Of a stretch of 64,000 nucleotides of DNA, positions 43,916 to 51,477 are shown piece by piece. The position numbers and the translations under genes were made by a program. Positions within the stretch are counted from its first letter, which is position 1, and each line of letters starts with the position of its first letter. This DNA is from Bacillus sp. KH172YL63 (GTDB lineage Bacteria > Bacillota > Bacilli > Bacillales > Bacillaceae_B). The notes under the pieces are model-generated. The model searched no databases, was not told where the DNA came from, and worked only from the letters and a program-made list of their open reading frames with translations. The DNA is taken from assembly GCF_011398925.1 (NCBI RefSeq), contig NZ_AP022842.1, positions 794,001 to 858,000 on the forward strand, written 5' to 3'.

Positions 43916-46900
43916 ATGAATGCTACACATCAGCTTGTATCGGGAGATCTTCAATTCACCTTTTTAAATAGTGGTGATATTTTTCAAATCAGCCATTCAT
44001 CCACGATGGTCAATCAATTATTGACCAATCCGATCGATGGTTCCTTAAATAATCTATATCTACGTATCTATCAGCCTGATGGATACGAATTTATTCCTTT
44101 AACCGGGGTAGGCTCACCTGGGGAAGTCCGATTTTCCCGGTCTCAGGTGAAATGGTCCGGGAGCTGGAAACAGCTTCAGTATCATGTCACCTTTACATTA
44201 TCACAAACCGGTATTTGGTTTTGGGATGTATCTGTAGAGGGAGATGATGCAGAGATCGATGTGATTTACGGCCAGGATTTAGGTCTGGCAGATGCAGGTG
44301 CAGTCCGTTCCAATGAAGCTTACATGTCCCAATATATCGACCACAAAGTATTTGCGGATGATGAGAGGGGATATGTTGTGTGCTCCCGTCAAAATCAGCC
44401 CCAGTCCAGTGGATTCCCTTATGTCCAGCAAGGATCAATCGGAAAGGCGGCAGGCTACTCAACGGACGGATTCCAATTTTTCGGGCTGTCATACAAGGAG
44501 ACGAATCAGCCTGAAATCCTGTCGAAACCTACGCTAGCAAATGAGGTTTATCAATATGAATTTGCTTATACGGCACTTCAGTCCAGGAAGGTCAAATTAG
44601 CAGGGAAAGAACGGTTTGTCTTTTATGGATTATTTAAGGAAAACCATCCTGAAGCGGTCACCACGCTTGAATTCCAGGAAGAAGTAGAGAGGGAATGGGA
44701 GGAAGTGCAGGAAATGAATGAATCTGTCACTGATGTTCCCGGAGGCAAGGTGAGGCGGTCCCTGGAATTGGGAGATCCCCTCTTTACACAAGAAGTGACC
44801 AAAGAAGAAATCGAGGAATTGTTTCCTCATCGCCATACGGAGGAGTGGGAGGATGGACGGCTGCTGTCTTTCTTCACTGACACCCATGAGCATGTGGTGT
44901 TGAAAGCAAAAGAATTGATTGTTGAACGCCCTCATGGACATATCCTGATGTCAGGGGGGAATCATGAGCGTACGGAGGGCACGATCACATCCACATCTTT
45001 CATGTATGGGGTTTTTAATTCTCAGCTGGTGATAGGAAATACTTCATTTAACAAGATGCTGACAAATACAAGGAATCATCTCAATATCATGAAAACATCC
45101 GGCCAGCGCATCTATGTTGAAATGGAGGGGGAATATCGTCTGCTGACCATGCCTTCCCTGTTTGAACTGGGCTTTAATTATGCCCGCTGGTACTACAAGA
45201 CCGGTGACGAGACGCTCATCGTCACCAATTATACGACCGTTGATTCACCTGAAGTCCGCCTGAATGTCAGGTCCAGGACCGGGAAGGAGTACCGCTACCT
45301 CGTTTCAAATCAGATCGGGATGAACAACAATGAATATGAAGTACCTTATCAGCTTGATAGAGAAGGAGAAATCCTCACTATCACTGCAGAACCCCAATCA
45401 GACAGCGGTACGACTTACCCAGATCTTTGCTATCATATCAAGGTCGATGGCTCATCTATGACAGTAGAGGATGAGGGGAGACTGGCGGAGAATGTCGAGT
45501 CTGGCAGTGCATCGCTTTGTGTCATGTCCCTATCAGAGACATCTGATTGGACGATGACGATCCAAGGCAACCTTTGTGGAGGGAAGGCATCGTTCGAAAC
45601 ACGTGATGTGAATAAGGAAATTGAGCGGTACCGTAAGTATTATCATGAGGTGATGAATCGATTCCACCTTTCACAACACGGAGAGGAGACGGCTGGATTG
45701 GCGAAAGTCAATGCTCTTGCCTGGTGGTACACCCATAATATGCTTGTTCATTATTCAGTGCCCCACGGGTTGGAACAATACGGCGGGGCTGCCTGGGGGA
45801 CGAGGGACGTATGTCAGGGACCGACGGAATATTTCCTTTCGACCCATAACTACAAAGCGGTGAAGGATATTATCAAAACGGTCTATTCCCATCAGTATGA
45901 AGACGAGGGCAACTGGCCACAGTGGTTCATGTTTGACCGCTATTATCAGATCCAGCAGGATGACAGTCACGGGGATATCATCGTATGGCCGTTGAAAGTC
46001 GTCGGTGATTATATTGCGGCGACCGGTGATGACAGTATCCTTCATGAAGAGATCCCCTATACGATCAGGGGCAGCTTTGACTTTTCTGAGGAAGGGGCAA
46101 CACTCCTCGATCATATTCATAAACAAATCGGCTATATGAAAGGTCATTTCCTTCATGATACATTCCTTTCCTCATACGGGGACGGTGACTGGGATGATAC
46201 GCTGCAGCCGGCAAATGCCCAGCTTAAACAGTTCATGGCAAGCAGTTGGACCGTCGCCCTGACTTATCAGGTTTTGAATCAACTGGCAGAGGTGCTGGAA
46301 GGGAAGCTTGATGAAGAAGCGGCCGGATTGAAAGAACTTGCTGCAGGGATACAGAATGACTATCATCGCTATATATTGCAGGATGAAGTGATTCCCGGCT
46401 TTGTCTACATGGAAAATCCCGATCATCCGGAATGGATGCTGCACCCGGCCGATACGAAAACAGGCATAGATTACCGCCTTCTGCCGATGAACCGGAGCAT
46501 CATTTCTGAATTGTTCACTCCTGAACAGGCAGCATCACATTATCAATTAATCAAGGAGCATCTCTATTGTCCTGACGGGGTCCGATTGATGAACCGGCCT
46601 GCAAACTATGACGGCGGGGTCAGTACACATTTTAAGCGGGCAGAACAAGCAGCCAACTTCGGACGGGAAATCGGCCTCCAATATGTGCATGCCCACATCC
46701 GTTTTGTAGAGGCGATGGCGAAACTCGGGTACAAGGAAGAAGTGTGGAAGGGGCTTGAAATCATCAATCCTGTCGGGCTGAAAGATGTCGTTCCTCATGC
46801 TGAAAGAAGACAAAGCAACACGTATTTCAGCTCTTCGGACGGAAAGTTTAACACGAGATATGAAGCACAAGAACGTTTTCATGAACTACGGGAAGGAACG

Positions 46901-47248
46901 GTGCCGGTTAAGGGCGGCTGGAGAATTTACTCGAGCGGACCAGGTATCTATATGAATCAATTGATCTCCAACTGTCTTGGCATCAGGCAAGAAGCAGAGG
47001 GTCTGATCATTGATCCGGTATTGCCGGATACATTAGACGGGCTGACCTTTCACTTTAGCTGCATGAACCACCCGGTTGTTTTCACTTACCACTTGGGACA
47101 GGGGAATTCCCGCATCTTAGTGAATGGTGAACAGGTGGAGACGGAAAACGTTTCGAACCGATACCGCAGTGCCGGGGTGAGGATCAACCGGAAGGACCTT
47201 GATCAACTCCTCCATGAAGAAGAAAATAAGATTGAGATATATGTATAA
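43916..47248 (+). CDS. GH94 phosphorylase, 1,2-beta-oligoglucan phosphorylase (SOGP) type
   Basis: 1,110 aa, much longer than cellobiose phosphorylase (~810 aa) and similar to L. innocua SOGP. It has N-terminal beta-sandwich domains (GDIFQISHSSTMVNQLLTNP, IDVIYGQDLGLADAGAVRSN) and a (alpha/alpha)6 barrel with HYSVPHGLEQYGGAAWGTRDVCQGPTEYF, GDWDDTLQP (general-acid Asp region, 756-761), GREIGLQYVHAHIRFVEAM and a phosphate-site region HAERRQSNTYFSSSDGKFNTRYEAQERF. Expected reaction: phosphorolysis of beta-1,2-glucooligosaccharides to glucose 1-phosphate. GAGGGG precedes the ATG, 19 bases after the GH3 gene. A partial operator-like AAAACGTTTCGAA lies inside its 3' end (47148-47160). Confidence 0.9.
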   Translation: MNATHQLVSGDLQFTFLNSGDIFQISHSSTMVNQLLTNPIDGSLNNLYLRIYQPDGYEFIPLTGVGSPGEVRFSRSQVKWSGSWKQLQYHVTFTLSQTGIWFWDVSVEGDDAEIDVIYGQDLGLADAGAVRSNEAYMSQYIDHKVFADDERGYVVCSRQNQPQSSGFPYVQQGSIGKAAGYSTDGFQFFGLSYKETNQPEILSKPTLANEVYQYEFAYTALQSRKVKLAGKERFVFYGLFKENHPEAVTTLEFQEEVEREWEEVQEMNESVTDVPGGKVRRSLELGDPLFTQEVTKEEIEELFPHRHTEEWEDGRLLSFFTDTHEHVVLKAKELIVERPHGHILMSGGNHERTEGTITSTSFMYGVFNSQLVIGNTSFNKMLTNTRNHLNIMKTSGQRIYVEMEGEYRLLTMPSLFELGFNYARWYYKTGDETLIVTNYTTVDSPEVRLNVRSRTGKEYRYLVSNQIGMNNNEYEVPYQLDREGEILTITAEPQSDSGTTYPDLCYHIKVDGSSMTVEDEGRLAENVESGSASLCVMSLSETSDWTMTIQGNLCGGKASFETRDVNKEIERYRKYYHEVMNRFHLSQHGEETAGLAKVNALAWWYTHNMLVHYSVPHGLEQYGGAAWGTRDVCQGPTEYFLSTHNYKAVKDIIKTVYSHQYEDEGNWPQWFMFDRYYQIQQDDSHGDIIVWPLKVVGDYIAATGDDSILHEEIPYTIRGSFDFSEEGATLLDHIHKQIGYMKGHFLHDTFLSSYGDGDWDDTLQPANAQLKQFMASSWTVALTYQVLNQLAEVLEGKLDEEAAGLKELAAGIQNDYHRYILQDEVIPGFVYMENPDHPEWMLHPADTKTGIDYRLLPMNRSIISELFTPEQAASHYQLIKEHLYCPDGVRLMNRPANYDGGVSTHFKRAEQAANFGREIGLQYVHAHIRFVEAMAKLGYKEEVWKGLEIINPVGLKDVVPHAERRQSNTYFSSSDGKFNTRYEAQERFHELREGTVPVKGGWRIYSSGPGIYMNQLISNCLGIRQEAEGLIIDPVLPDTLDGLTFHFSCMNHPVVFTYHLGQGNSRILVNGEQVETENVSNRYRSAGVRINRKDLDQLLHEEENKIEIYV

Positions 47249-47251
47249 GAA

Positions 47252-47290
47252 AAAGGAGCAAGCGTTGCGGCGCTTGCTCCTTCCTGCTTT
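47252..47290 (+). terminator. Terminator of the GH3-GH94 operon
   Basis: AAGGAGCAAGC / GCTTGCTCCTT stem with a T-rich tail; near-symmetric, so it could also serve the minus-strand gene that ends at 47307. Confidence 0.85.
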
Positions 47291-47306
47291 TATTTAACCA
47301 TTCACC

Positions 47307-47729
47307 TCAAAATGTCTTCTCCCTGTTCCCCTGGATCCTCTGGTAGGCATGCTTAATTACAAGAATGACACCGGCCAACCCGATGTAAATGAAGAAAAAG
47401 ACGATATATCCCCATAAACCGATGATGGCATCAATGAATTCCATCTGTCCCCGGTTTGTGATGGCCTGCTGAATTTCGATGGCAAAGACGAGGACAAACA
47501 TAAATGTCAACGTATAGAAGAAAGCCAGTGCTGTGATGCCGAACCGAAGCTTCGACAGAATCTTAGAGATTACATAAACAAAGAAGAATACAGAAATCCC
47601 GATGCCGCCCATAATCCAAAAATGAAGATCTTTGTCCGTAAGTGTAAATCCAAGGTCAGCTGCCAGTACGATGAGCATGTCGTGAAGGTTATTGATGATG
47701 TCTACAATAAAGGTAATGCCTTCTTTCAT
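47307..47729 (-). CDS. Hypothetical four-TM membrane protein
   Basis: 140 aa with four hydrophobic segments: IVDIINNLHDMLIVLAADLGF (weaker), FWIMGGIGISVFFFVYVISKIL, GITALAFFYTLTFMFVLVFAIE and AIIGLWGYIVFFFIYIGLAGVILVI. A charged segment (EIQQAITNRGQMEFID) lies between the last two. Not assigned to a family. ATG 47729 with a poor ribosome site (GTGATG). Monocistronic, divergent from the sigma-factor operon. Confidence 0.7.
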   Translation of the reverse strand: MKEGITFIVDIINNLHDMLIVLAADLGFTLTDKDLHFWIMGGIGISVFFFVYVISKILSKLRFGITALAFFYTLTFMFVLVFAIEIQQAITNRGQMEFIDAIIGLWGYIVFFFIYIGLAGVILVIKHAYQRIQGNREKTF

Positions 47730-47908
47730 TTTAAATCACATCACTTTTTATGGAATTAATATGTTAAGAGTATAACAGGAATGGAGGGTGAAAGGGCGGA
47801 GTGTCTTTTTAACTGTGAAACTCTTTTAAAGTTTTTTATGAAAAAGTGTAGTGATTCTATTATTCCATTCGTCTATTACTATGAGTCAGGCAGAAAGGAG
47901 GGGAGAGG

Positions 47909-48442
47909 TTGGTGGATCAGCTAGTTGAAAAAGCAAGGAATGGCAGTGAGCATGCATTCAGGATGTTAATCGAAAAACATAAGCAGTATGTGTTCACCTG
48001 TGTGTATGGGGTTTTGAGAAATCAGAAGGATGCTGAAGATGCGTCGCAGGAAGTATGGATGAAGATCTACTCCTCTCTTCCCCGCTATGAGAATCAAGGC
48101 TTCAAGACATGGGTAACAAGGATTGCAGTGAATCATGCGATAGATTGCAAGCGAAAGGTTGGGAGAAAGAGAGCCGAGCTTACAGAAGAGCTTCCCGAGA
48201 AGGAAATGAGGGATTCTGTCGAAGTCAGGCTGCTAAAAAAAGAACAAAAGGAGCTTGTGCAGAAGCATCTTGAGGATGTACCTGATTCGTATAGAAGGGT
48301 GATCGAAGGGTTCTACATAGAAGACAAAACGTATCAGCAGCTGGCAAAAGAAGAGCATGTCCAGGTGAAGACGATTGAAATGAAATTGTACCGTGCCAGG
48401 CGTTGGATCAGGAAGCATTGGAAGGAGGAGGATTTCATTTGA
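47909..48442 (+). CDS. ECF RNA polymerase sigma factor
   Basis: About 177 aa. Region 2 is HAFRMLIEKHKQYVFTCVYGVLRNQKDAEDASQEVWMKIYSSLPRYENQGFKTWVTRIAVNHAIDCKRK and region 4 is HLEDVPDSYRRVIEGFYIEDKTYQQLAKEEHVQVKTIEMKLYRARRWIRKHW. Start TTG 47909 or GTG 47912 after AGGAGGGGAGAGG. It overlaps the anti-sigma gene (TGATG), the typical ECF pair arrangement. A GAAAC followed by a T-rich stretch at 47816 may be part of an autoregulated ECF promoter, but no clean -10 could be fixed. No known Bacillus sigma name can be given with certainty. Confidence 0.92.
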   Translation: MVDQLVEKARNGSEHAFRMLIEKHKQYVFTCVYGVLRNQKDAEDASQEVWMKIYSSLPRYENQGFKTWVTRIAVNHAIDCKRKVGRKRAELTEELPEKEMRDSVEVRLLKKEQKELVQKHLEDVPDSYRRVIEGFYIEDKTYQQLAKEEHVQVKTIEMKLYRARRWIRKHWKEEDFI

Positions 48443-48888
48443 TGCATGTAGCGTTGGAAGAATGGAAGCGATATGCGAGAGACGAGCTGGATGAGGACAA
48501 ACGGGATATGTATGAAGAACATTTGTATGCTTGTGATCAATGCATGGGTCTTTACATGGAAGCAATGGAAGATGTCGAGGATGATCTTCCTTCCATTGAA
48601 GGTCCGTCCCTCTATACAGATGAGGTAATGGAGAGGATTCCGTTTGAAAGGGCGGCTGTTGGGAAGCAGTCCCGGAGGCATTGGTATGAAGAGAAGATGT
48701 TCCATTATGTGATGGCTGTCGCGATGACGCTGATTTTAATGGCGACCGGTATTTTTGGGGAGCTTGTAAAGGTCACGGCACAGTTTGAACACAATCCGAA
48801 AGCGACATCGTTTACACAGTCGATTATGGATAAAACCTCGTCACTATTGGATGAGATCGAAGACATTGAAGAACAGGAGGCAAAATGA
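48442..48888 (+). CDS. Membrane anti-sigma factor with zinc-binding motif
   Basis: 148 aa. The N-terminal anti-sigma domain has the ZAS pattern EEHLYACDQC (His27, Cys31, Cys34), then a linker, one membrane helix (YVMAVAMTLILMATGIFGELV) and a short outside tail with SSLLDEIEDIEEQEAK. ATG 48442 overlaps the sigma stop and has GGAGGAGG upstream. It should hold the sigma factor inactive until an envelope signal. The linker SIEGPSLYTDEVM is encoded across a single arm of the dispersed palindrome. Confidence 0.88.
   Translation: MHVALEEWKRYARDELDEDKRDMYEEHLYACDQCMGLYMEAMEDVEDDLPSIEGPSLYTDEVMERIPFERAAVGKQSRRHWYEEKMFHYVMAVAMTLILMATGIFGELVKVTAQFEHNPKATSFTQSIMDKTSSLLDEIEDIEEQEAK
48600..48613 (-). repeat. 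Single arm of the dispersed palindrome inside the anti-sigma gene
   Basis: AGGTCCGTCCCTCT matches 14 bases of an arm of the 1163-1200 element in reverse orientation. It encodes GPSLY in the linker between the zinc motif and the membrane helix. Confidence 0.75.
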
Positions 48889-48889
48889 A

Positions 48890-49969
48890 ATGGCGAGTGA
48901 AAAAAATCCGATTATTGCATTTTTATTGGCGTTCATACCCGGGGGCGGGTTGATGTACCTCGGGAAAGTATTGAGGGGGATCATCCTCTTTATGGTCATC
49001 CTCGGTACGATCCCGGCAGCCTTCATCATTTCAGACTTTATGATGAGTCCATGGCCTGCGATTCTATTGATAGGCATGGCATTCCTTGCTTATCTGGTCA
49101 GCATCGTATACACAGCCCTGCTTGCATCAAGAGGACTGAAGGATAGGGAAAAACCGGTTACACAGGATGACACTTTGAGCAGGGAAAGATTTTATTCGAT
49201 CATCCTCTCTATGATTCCCGGGCTGGGTCATTTCCAGCTTGGATTGATGAACCGGGGCGTTACATTCCTGGCAACATTCCTTGGGGTGGCGGCGATGATT
49301 CTGTTCGTCACTGCAATGACAGGAAGAGGGGAATTCATGGTTTTCCTGATCGTCCTCCCGGTGATATGGGTATATAACTTTTTCGACACCATGCAGCTGC
49401 TGAATAAAAAGCAGGCAGGCGAGGTGCTGACGGATCGGTCCGTATTGGAAGACCTTGAAGCACAGCATGAGGGAGGAAGGAAAAGTAAGGCATTCGCCAC
49501 TTTCTTATCGATGTTCCCAGGGGCTGGCCATTTATATCTGGGCTTTCAACGGAGGGGCATCCAGCTGATGGCTGCGTTTTTATTCTCCATATATATATTG
49601 GATGTCCTCAGGTTGGGGATCTTTCTTTTCCTGGTTCCAATCATCTGGTTTTACAGTTTCTTCGATGGCCTGCAACGGGCATCGAAACATGGGAAAGAGC
49701 CTCAGGAAGATACGCCGATCGTCTCATACCTGATCAATCAGCAGAAATGGGTAGGGATCGGACTGATGGTGTTAGGTGTGTATTATTTGGCAGTGAATAT
49801 CCTGCTGCCCCTCTCATACCCGTTGTTGGACGTATACGGCATCGATCCTTATCATGTTATGAACAGTTATATTCAGCCGGGCATCGTCTGTCTTCTCCTG
49901 ATCGGCGGAGGAATCAAATTAATTGCAGGAAGTAAAAGAGCCAATTCTGAAAGGGAGGTGTCTGAATGA
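48890..49969 (+). CDS. Multi-TM protein with three TM2-like internal repeats
   Basis: 359 aa. Three homologous segments recur: AFLLAFIPGGGLMYLGKVLRGIILF, SIILSMIPGLGHFQLGLMNRGVTFL and TFLSMFPGAGHLYLGFQRRGIQLM, each followed by one or two hydrophobic helices, spaced roughly 100 residues apart. The F-x-PG-x-G-x-x-x-LG-x-x-x-RG signature resembles TM2-domain proteins, so I read it as a triplicated TM2-like unit. A final helix pair (YYLAVNILLPLSYPLL, GIVCLLLIGGGIKLIAG) follows. ATG 48890 with AGGAGG nine bases upstream. Third gene of the sigma operon and so a likely part of the envelope response; function unknown. Confidence 0.78.
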   Translation: MASEKNPIIAFLLAFIPGGGLMYLGKVLRGIILFMVILGTIPAAFIISDFMMSPWPAILLIGMAFLAYLVSIVYTALLASRGLKDREKPVTQDDTLSRERFYSIILSMIPGLGHFQLGLMNRGVTFLATFLGVAAMILFVTAMTGRGEFMVFLIVLPVIWVYNFFDTMQLLNKKQAGEVLTDRSVLEDLEAQHEGGRKSKAFATFLSMFPGAGHLYLGFQRRGIQLMAAFLFSIYILDVLRLGIFLFLVPIIWFYSFFDGLQRASKHGKEPQEDTPIVSYLINQQKWVGIGLMVLGVYYLAVNILLPLSYPLLDVYGIDPYHVMNSYIQPGIVCLLLIGGGIKLIAGSKRANSEREVSE

Positions 49970-50904
49970 GGACGTGGAGAGTCGGATCGATATCAATGGG
50001 GACCCTGCTCCTATTCCTGGGAGTGCTATTGCTGCTTTCCCAACTGGCTGGGTGGGATTCATCCCATGTGCTGGCAGGATGGTGGCCGGTGCTCCTGATC
50101 GTGTTGGGTGCGGAAATACTGGTGTATCTGTTTCAATCGAAGGAGGAAAAGCCTCTATTAAAATATGATTTCCTGAGCATTCTTTTTGTAGGATTCATCG
50201 GGATGATTGGAATCGGATTCACAGTCCTGCAGGCGACCGGACTGATGGATCAGGTGCACAGATTGTATGAATCTGAAGTGAAAACCGGGAATCTCCCTGT
50301 TTATGAACACAAAGTGGGGGATGACATCAAGCGGATTGTCGTGCGTGCAGAACATCAACCTCTGACAGTCGAAACGAATACAGGTAAAGAATTGAGCGTA
50401 TTCGGGACGTACCGTTCCGATCAAAGCGGAAAAGGTTCACTGCTGTCCGGCCCGGAAGATTATCTCATGGCGAAGGAAAAAGGGGACACGCTTTATATCA
50501 CGTTAAAAAGTCTCCCAGAAACCAATGGGTGGATACAGGCAAGAAATGAAATGGAACCGACTCTTATTGTACCGGCTTCCGTGTCCCTTGAAATTTCCGG
50601 TGACTACAACGAAATCACCCTGAAACCGAGAACTCTTTCAAGCTCATGGGCGGTATCGAGTGTATCAATCGTCAACCTGCTCCTCTCCTCAACAGAAAAT
50701 GCAAACATCTCTGCAGAAAATGTAGGTAGCATTCACGGGGAAGACGAGAATTGGCAGCCTGCACAAACCGCTGAAGCCGAAGCAGGCGAAGGCGACTACA
50801 GTGATGGCAGTGGATACCACAGCGGTACCCTCACACTCGGGAATGGCCAACACCCCATCACCATCACCAACGCAGATCAGCTGAACGTATCCATTAAAGA
50901 CTGA
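49966..50904 (+). CDS. Membrane protein with LiaI/LiaF-like N-terminus and beta-rich C-terminal domain
   Basis: 312 aa. The N-terminus has two short membrane hairpins (SMGTLLLFLGVLLLLSQLAGW and WWPVLLIVLGAEILVYLF), then a third helix (FLSILFVGFIGMIGIGFTVL), like DUF5668/LiaF-type envelope-stress proteins. The outside part is beta-rich (DIKRIVVRAEHQPLTVETNTGKELSVFG; ATVPASVSL-type repeats), resembling the DUF4097/adhesin-like domains of such systems, though this match is loose. ATGA overlap with the preceding gene. Last gene of the ECF operon, immediately followed by a composite palindrome. Likely senses or protects the envelope; inference only. Confidence 0.7.
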   Translation: MRTWRVGSISMGTLLLFLGVLLLLSQLAGWDSSHVLAGWWPVLLIVLGAEILVYLFQSKEEKPLLKYDFLSILFVGFIGMIGIGFTVLQATGLMDQVHRLYESEVKTGNLPVYEHKVGDDIKRIVVRAEHQPLTVETNTGKELSVFGTYRSDQSGKGSLLSGPEDYLMAKEKGDTLYITLKSLPETNGWIQARNEMEPTLIVPASVSLEISGDYNEITLKPRTLSSSWAVSSVSIVNLLLSSTENANISAENVGSIHGEDENWQPAQTAEAEAGEGDYSDGSGYHSGTLTLGNGQHPITITNADQLNVSIKD

Positions 50905-50905
50905 C

Positions 50906-51052
50906 GTGAGGGACGGACCTCCACACAGCAATCATTTCCGGAAGGTGGGCGGGGGGAAATCCCTTTAGAATAAGGATTCTGATAAGGGGACGGACCTCAA
51001 GCACGGTCCCATTTCCTTCAAAATGACCCTATTTCAGAGGTCCGTCCCTCAT
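50906..51052. repeat. Dispersed palindrome, composite copy 2
   Basis: Outer arms GTGAGGGACGGACCTCC (50906-50922) and GAGGTCCGTCCCTCAT (51037-51052), with a third arm GGGGACGGACCTC at 50986 inside. It begins one base after the preceding stop codon. Part of the interior (TAGAATAAGG) also occurs in the copy at 54442. Confidence 0.85.
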
Positions 51053-51135
51053 CCAAATGGGCTAAACCATATCTTCCCATGGGGCTTCTTTTGTGTTAGA
51101 ATGGGGATAATTTATATGAAATGGAGGTTTTCCTG

Positions 51136-51177
51136 TTGATTTTAATCAGACTTCGCATCCGCAATTTGAACGCATAA
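51136..51177 (+). CDS. Leader peptide upstream of hflX (MILIRLRIRNLNA)
   Basis: A 13-codon frame: TTG ATT TTA ATC AGA CTT CGC ATC CGC AAT TTG AAC GCA TAA, with GGAGG eight bases before the TTG. The RLRIR stretch contains two overlapping Arg-x-Arg motifs; (R/K)-x-(R/K) is the known macrolide-dependent arrest motif of Erm-type leader peptides such as ErmDL (MRLR). A 7-codon frame from ATG 51116 overlaps it as TTGA. It lies about 300 bases before hflX, upstream of an intrinsic terminator. That it is translated is inference. Confidence 0.6.
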   Translation: MILIRLRIRNLNA

Positions 51178-51195
51178 TTGAATATGTTCAAAGGC

Positions 51196-51440
51196 TCTGC
51201 CTGTGCGCAGGGTAAATGGGATCGGTCTGACTATTTCTATGGAAAGCTTCATTTGACGTGGAAGGGGGAAGGGATGCTGATTGGCTCTCTTCCTTGTCTT
51301 TATAGAGATAGAATTGAATAGTTGACGGGTGATCGTGATGGGTGCATTCACAGGATGCGCCAGAAGAGATGCGGGCTTCTTCATGCCACCTTGATGATTC
51401 AATACCATTTACAAAACACAGGCAGATGTCTGTGTTTTTT
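51196..51440 (+). promoter_or_regulatory. hflX leader: attenuator with candidate antiterminator pairing
   Basis: The terminator AAAACACAG, 8-base loop, CTGTGTTTT plus T run occupies 51413-51440. CACAGGCAGA at 51417-51426, which includes part of its 5' arm, is exactly complementary to TCTGCCTGTG at 51196-51205, just downstream of the leader peptide. TCTGCCTGTG can instead fold locally with GCGCAGGG. Ribosome stalling on the leader peptide could therefore free it to break the terminator. A second small frame (MLIGSLPCLYRDRIE, 51274-51321, with AAGGGGGAAGGG before its ATG) and a weaker one starting at 51339 lie between. Confidence 0.6.
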
Positions 51441-51477
51441 TCTGCGCTAATAAATGAAATGAATGGGAAGTGACGAA

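Noticed and set aside
51053..51477. T-box or known metabolite riboswitch before hflX
   Set aside because: No T-box consensus (AGGGTGGNACCGCG) or recognised aptamer core; the leader-peptide reading fits better.
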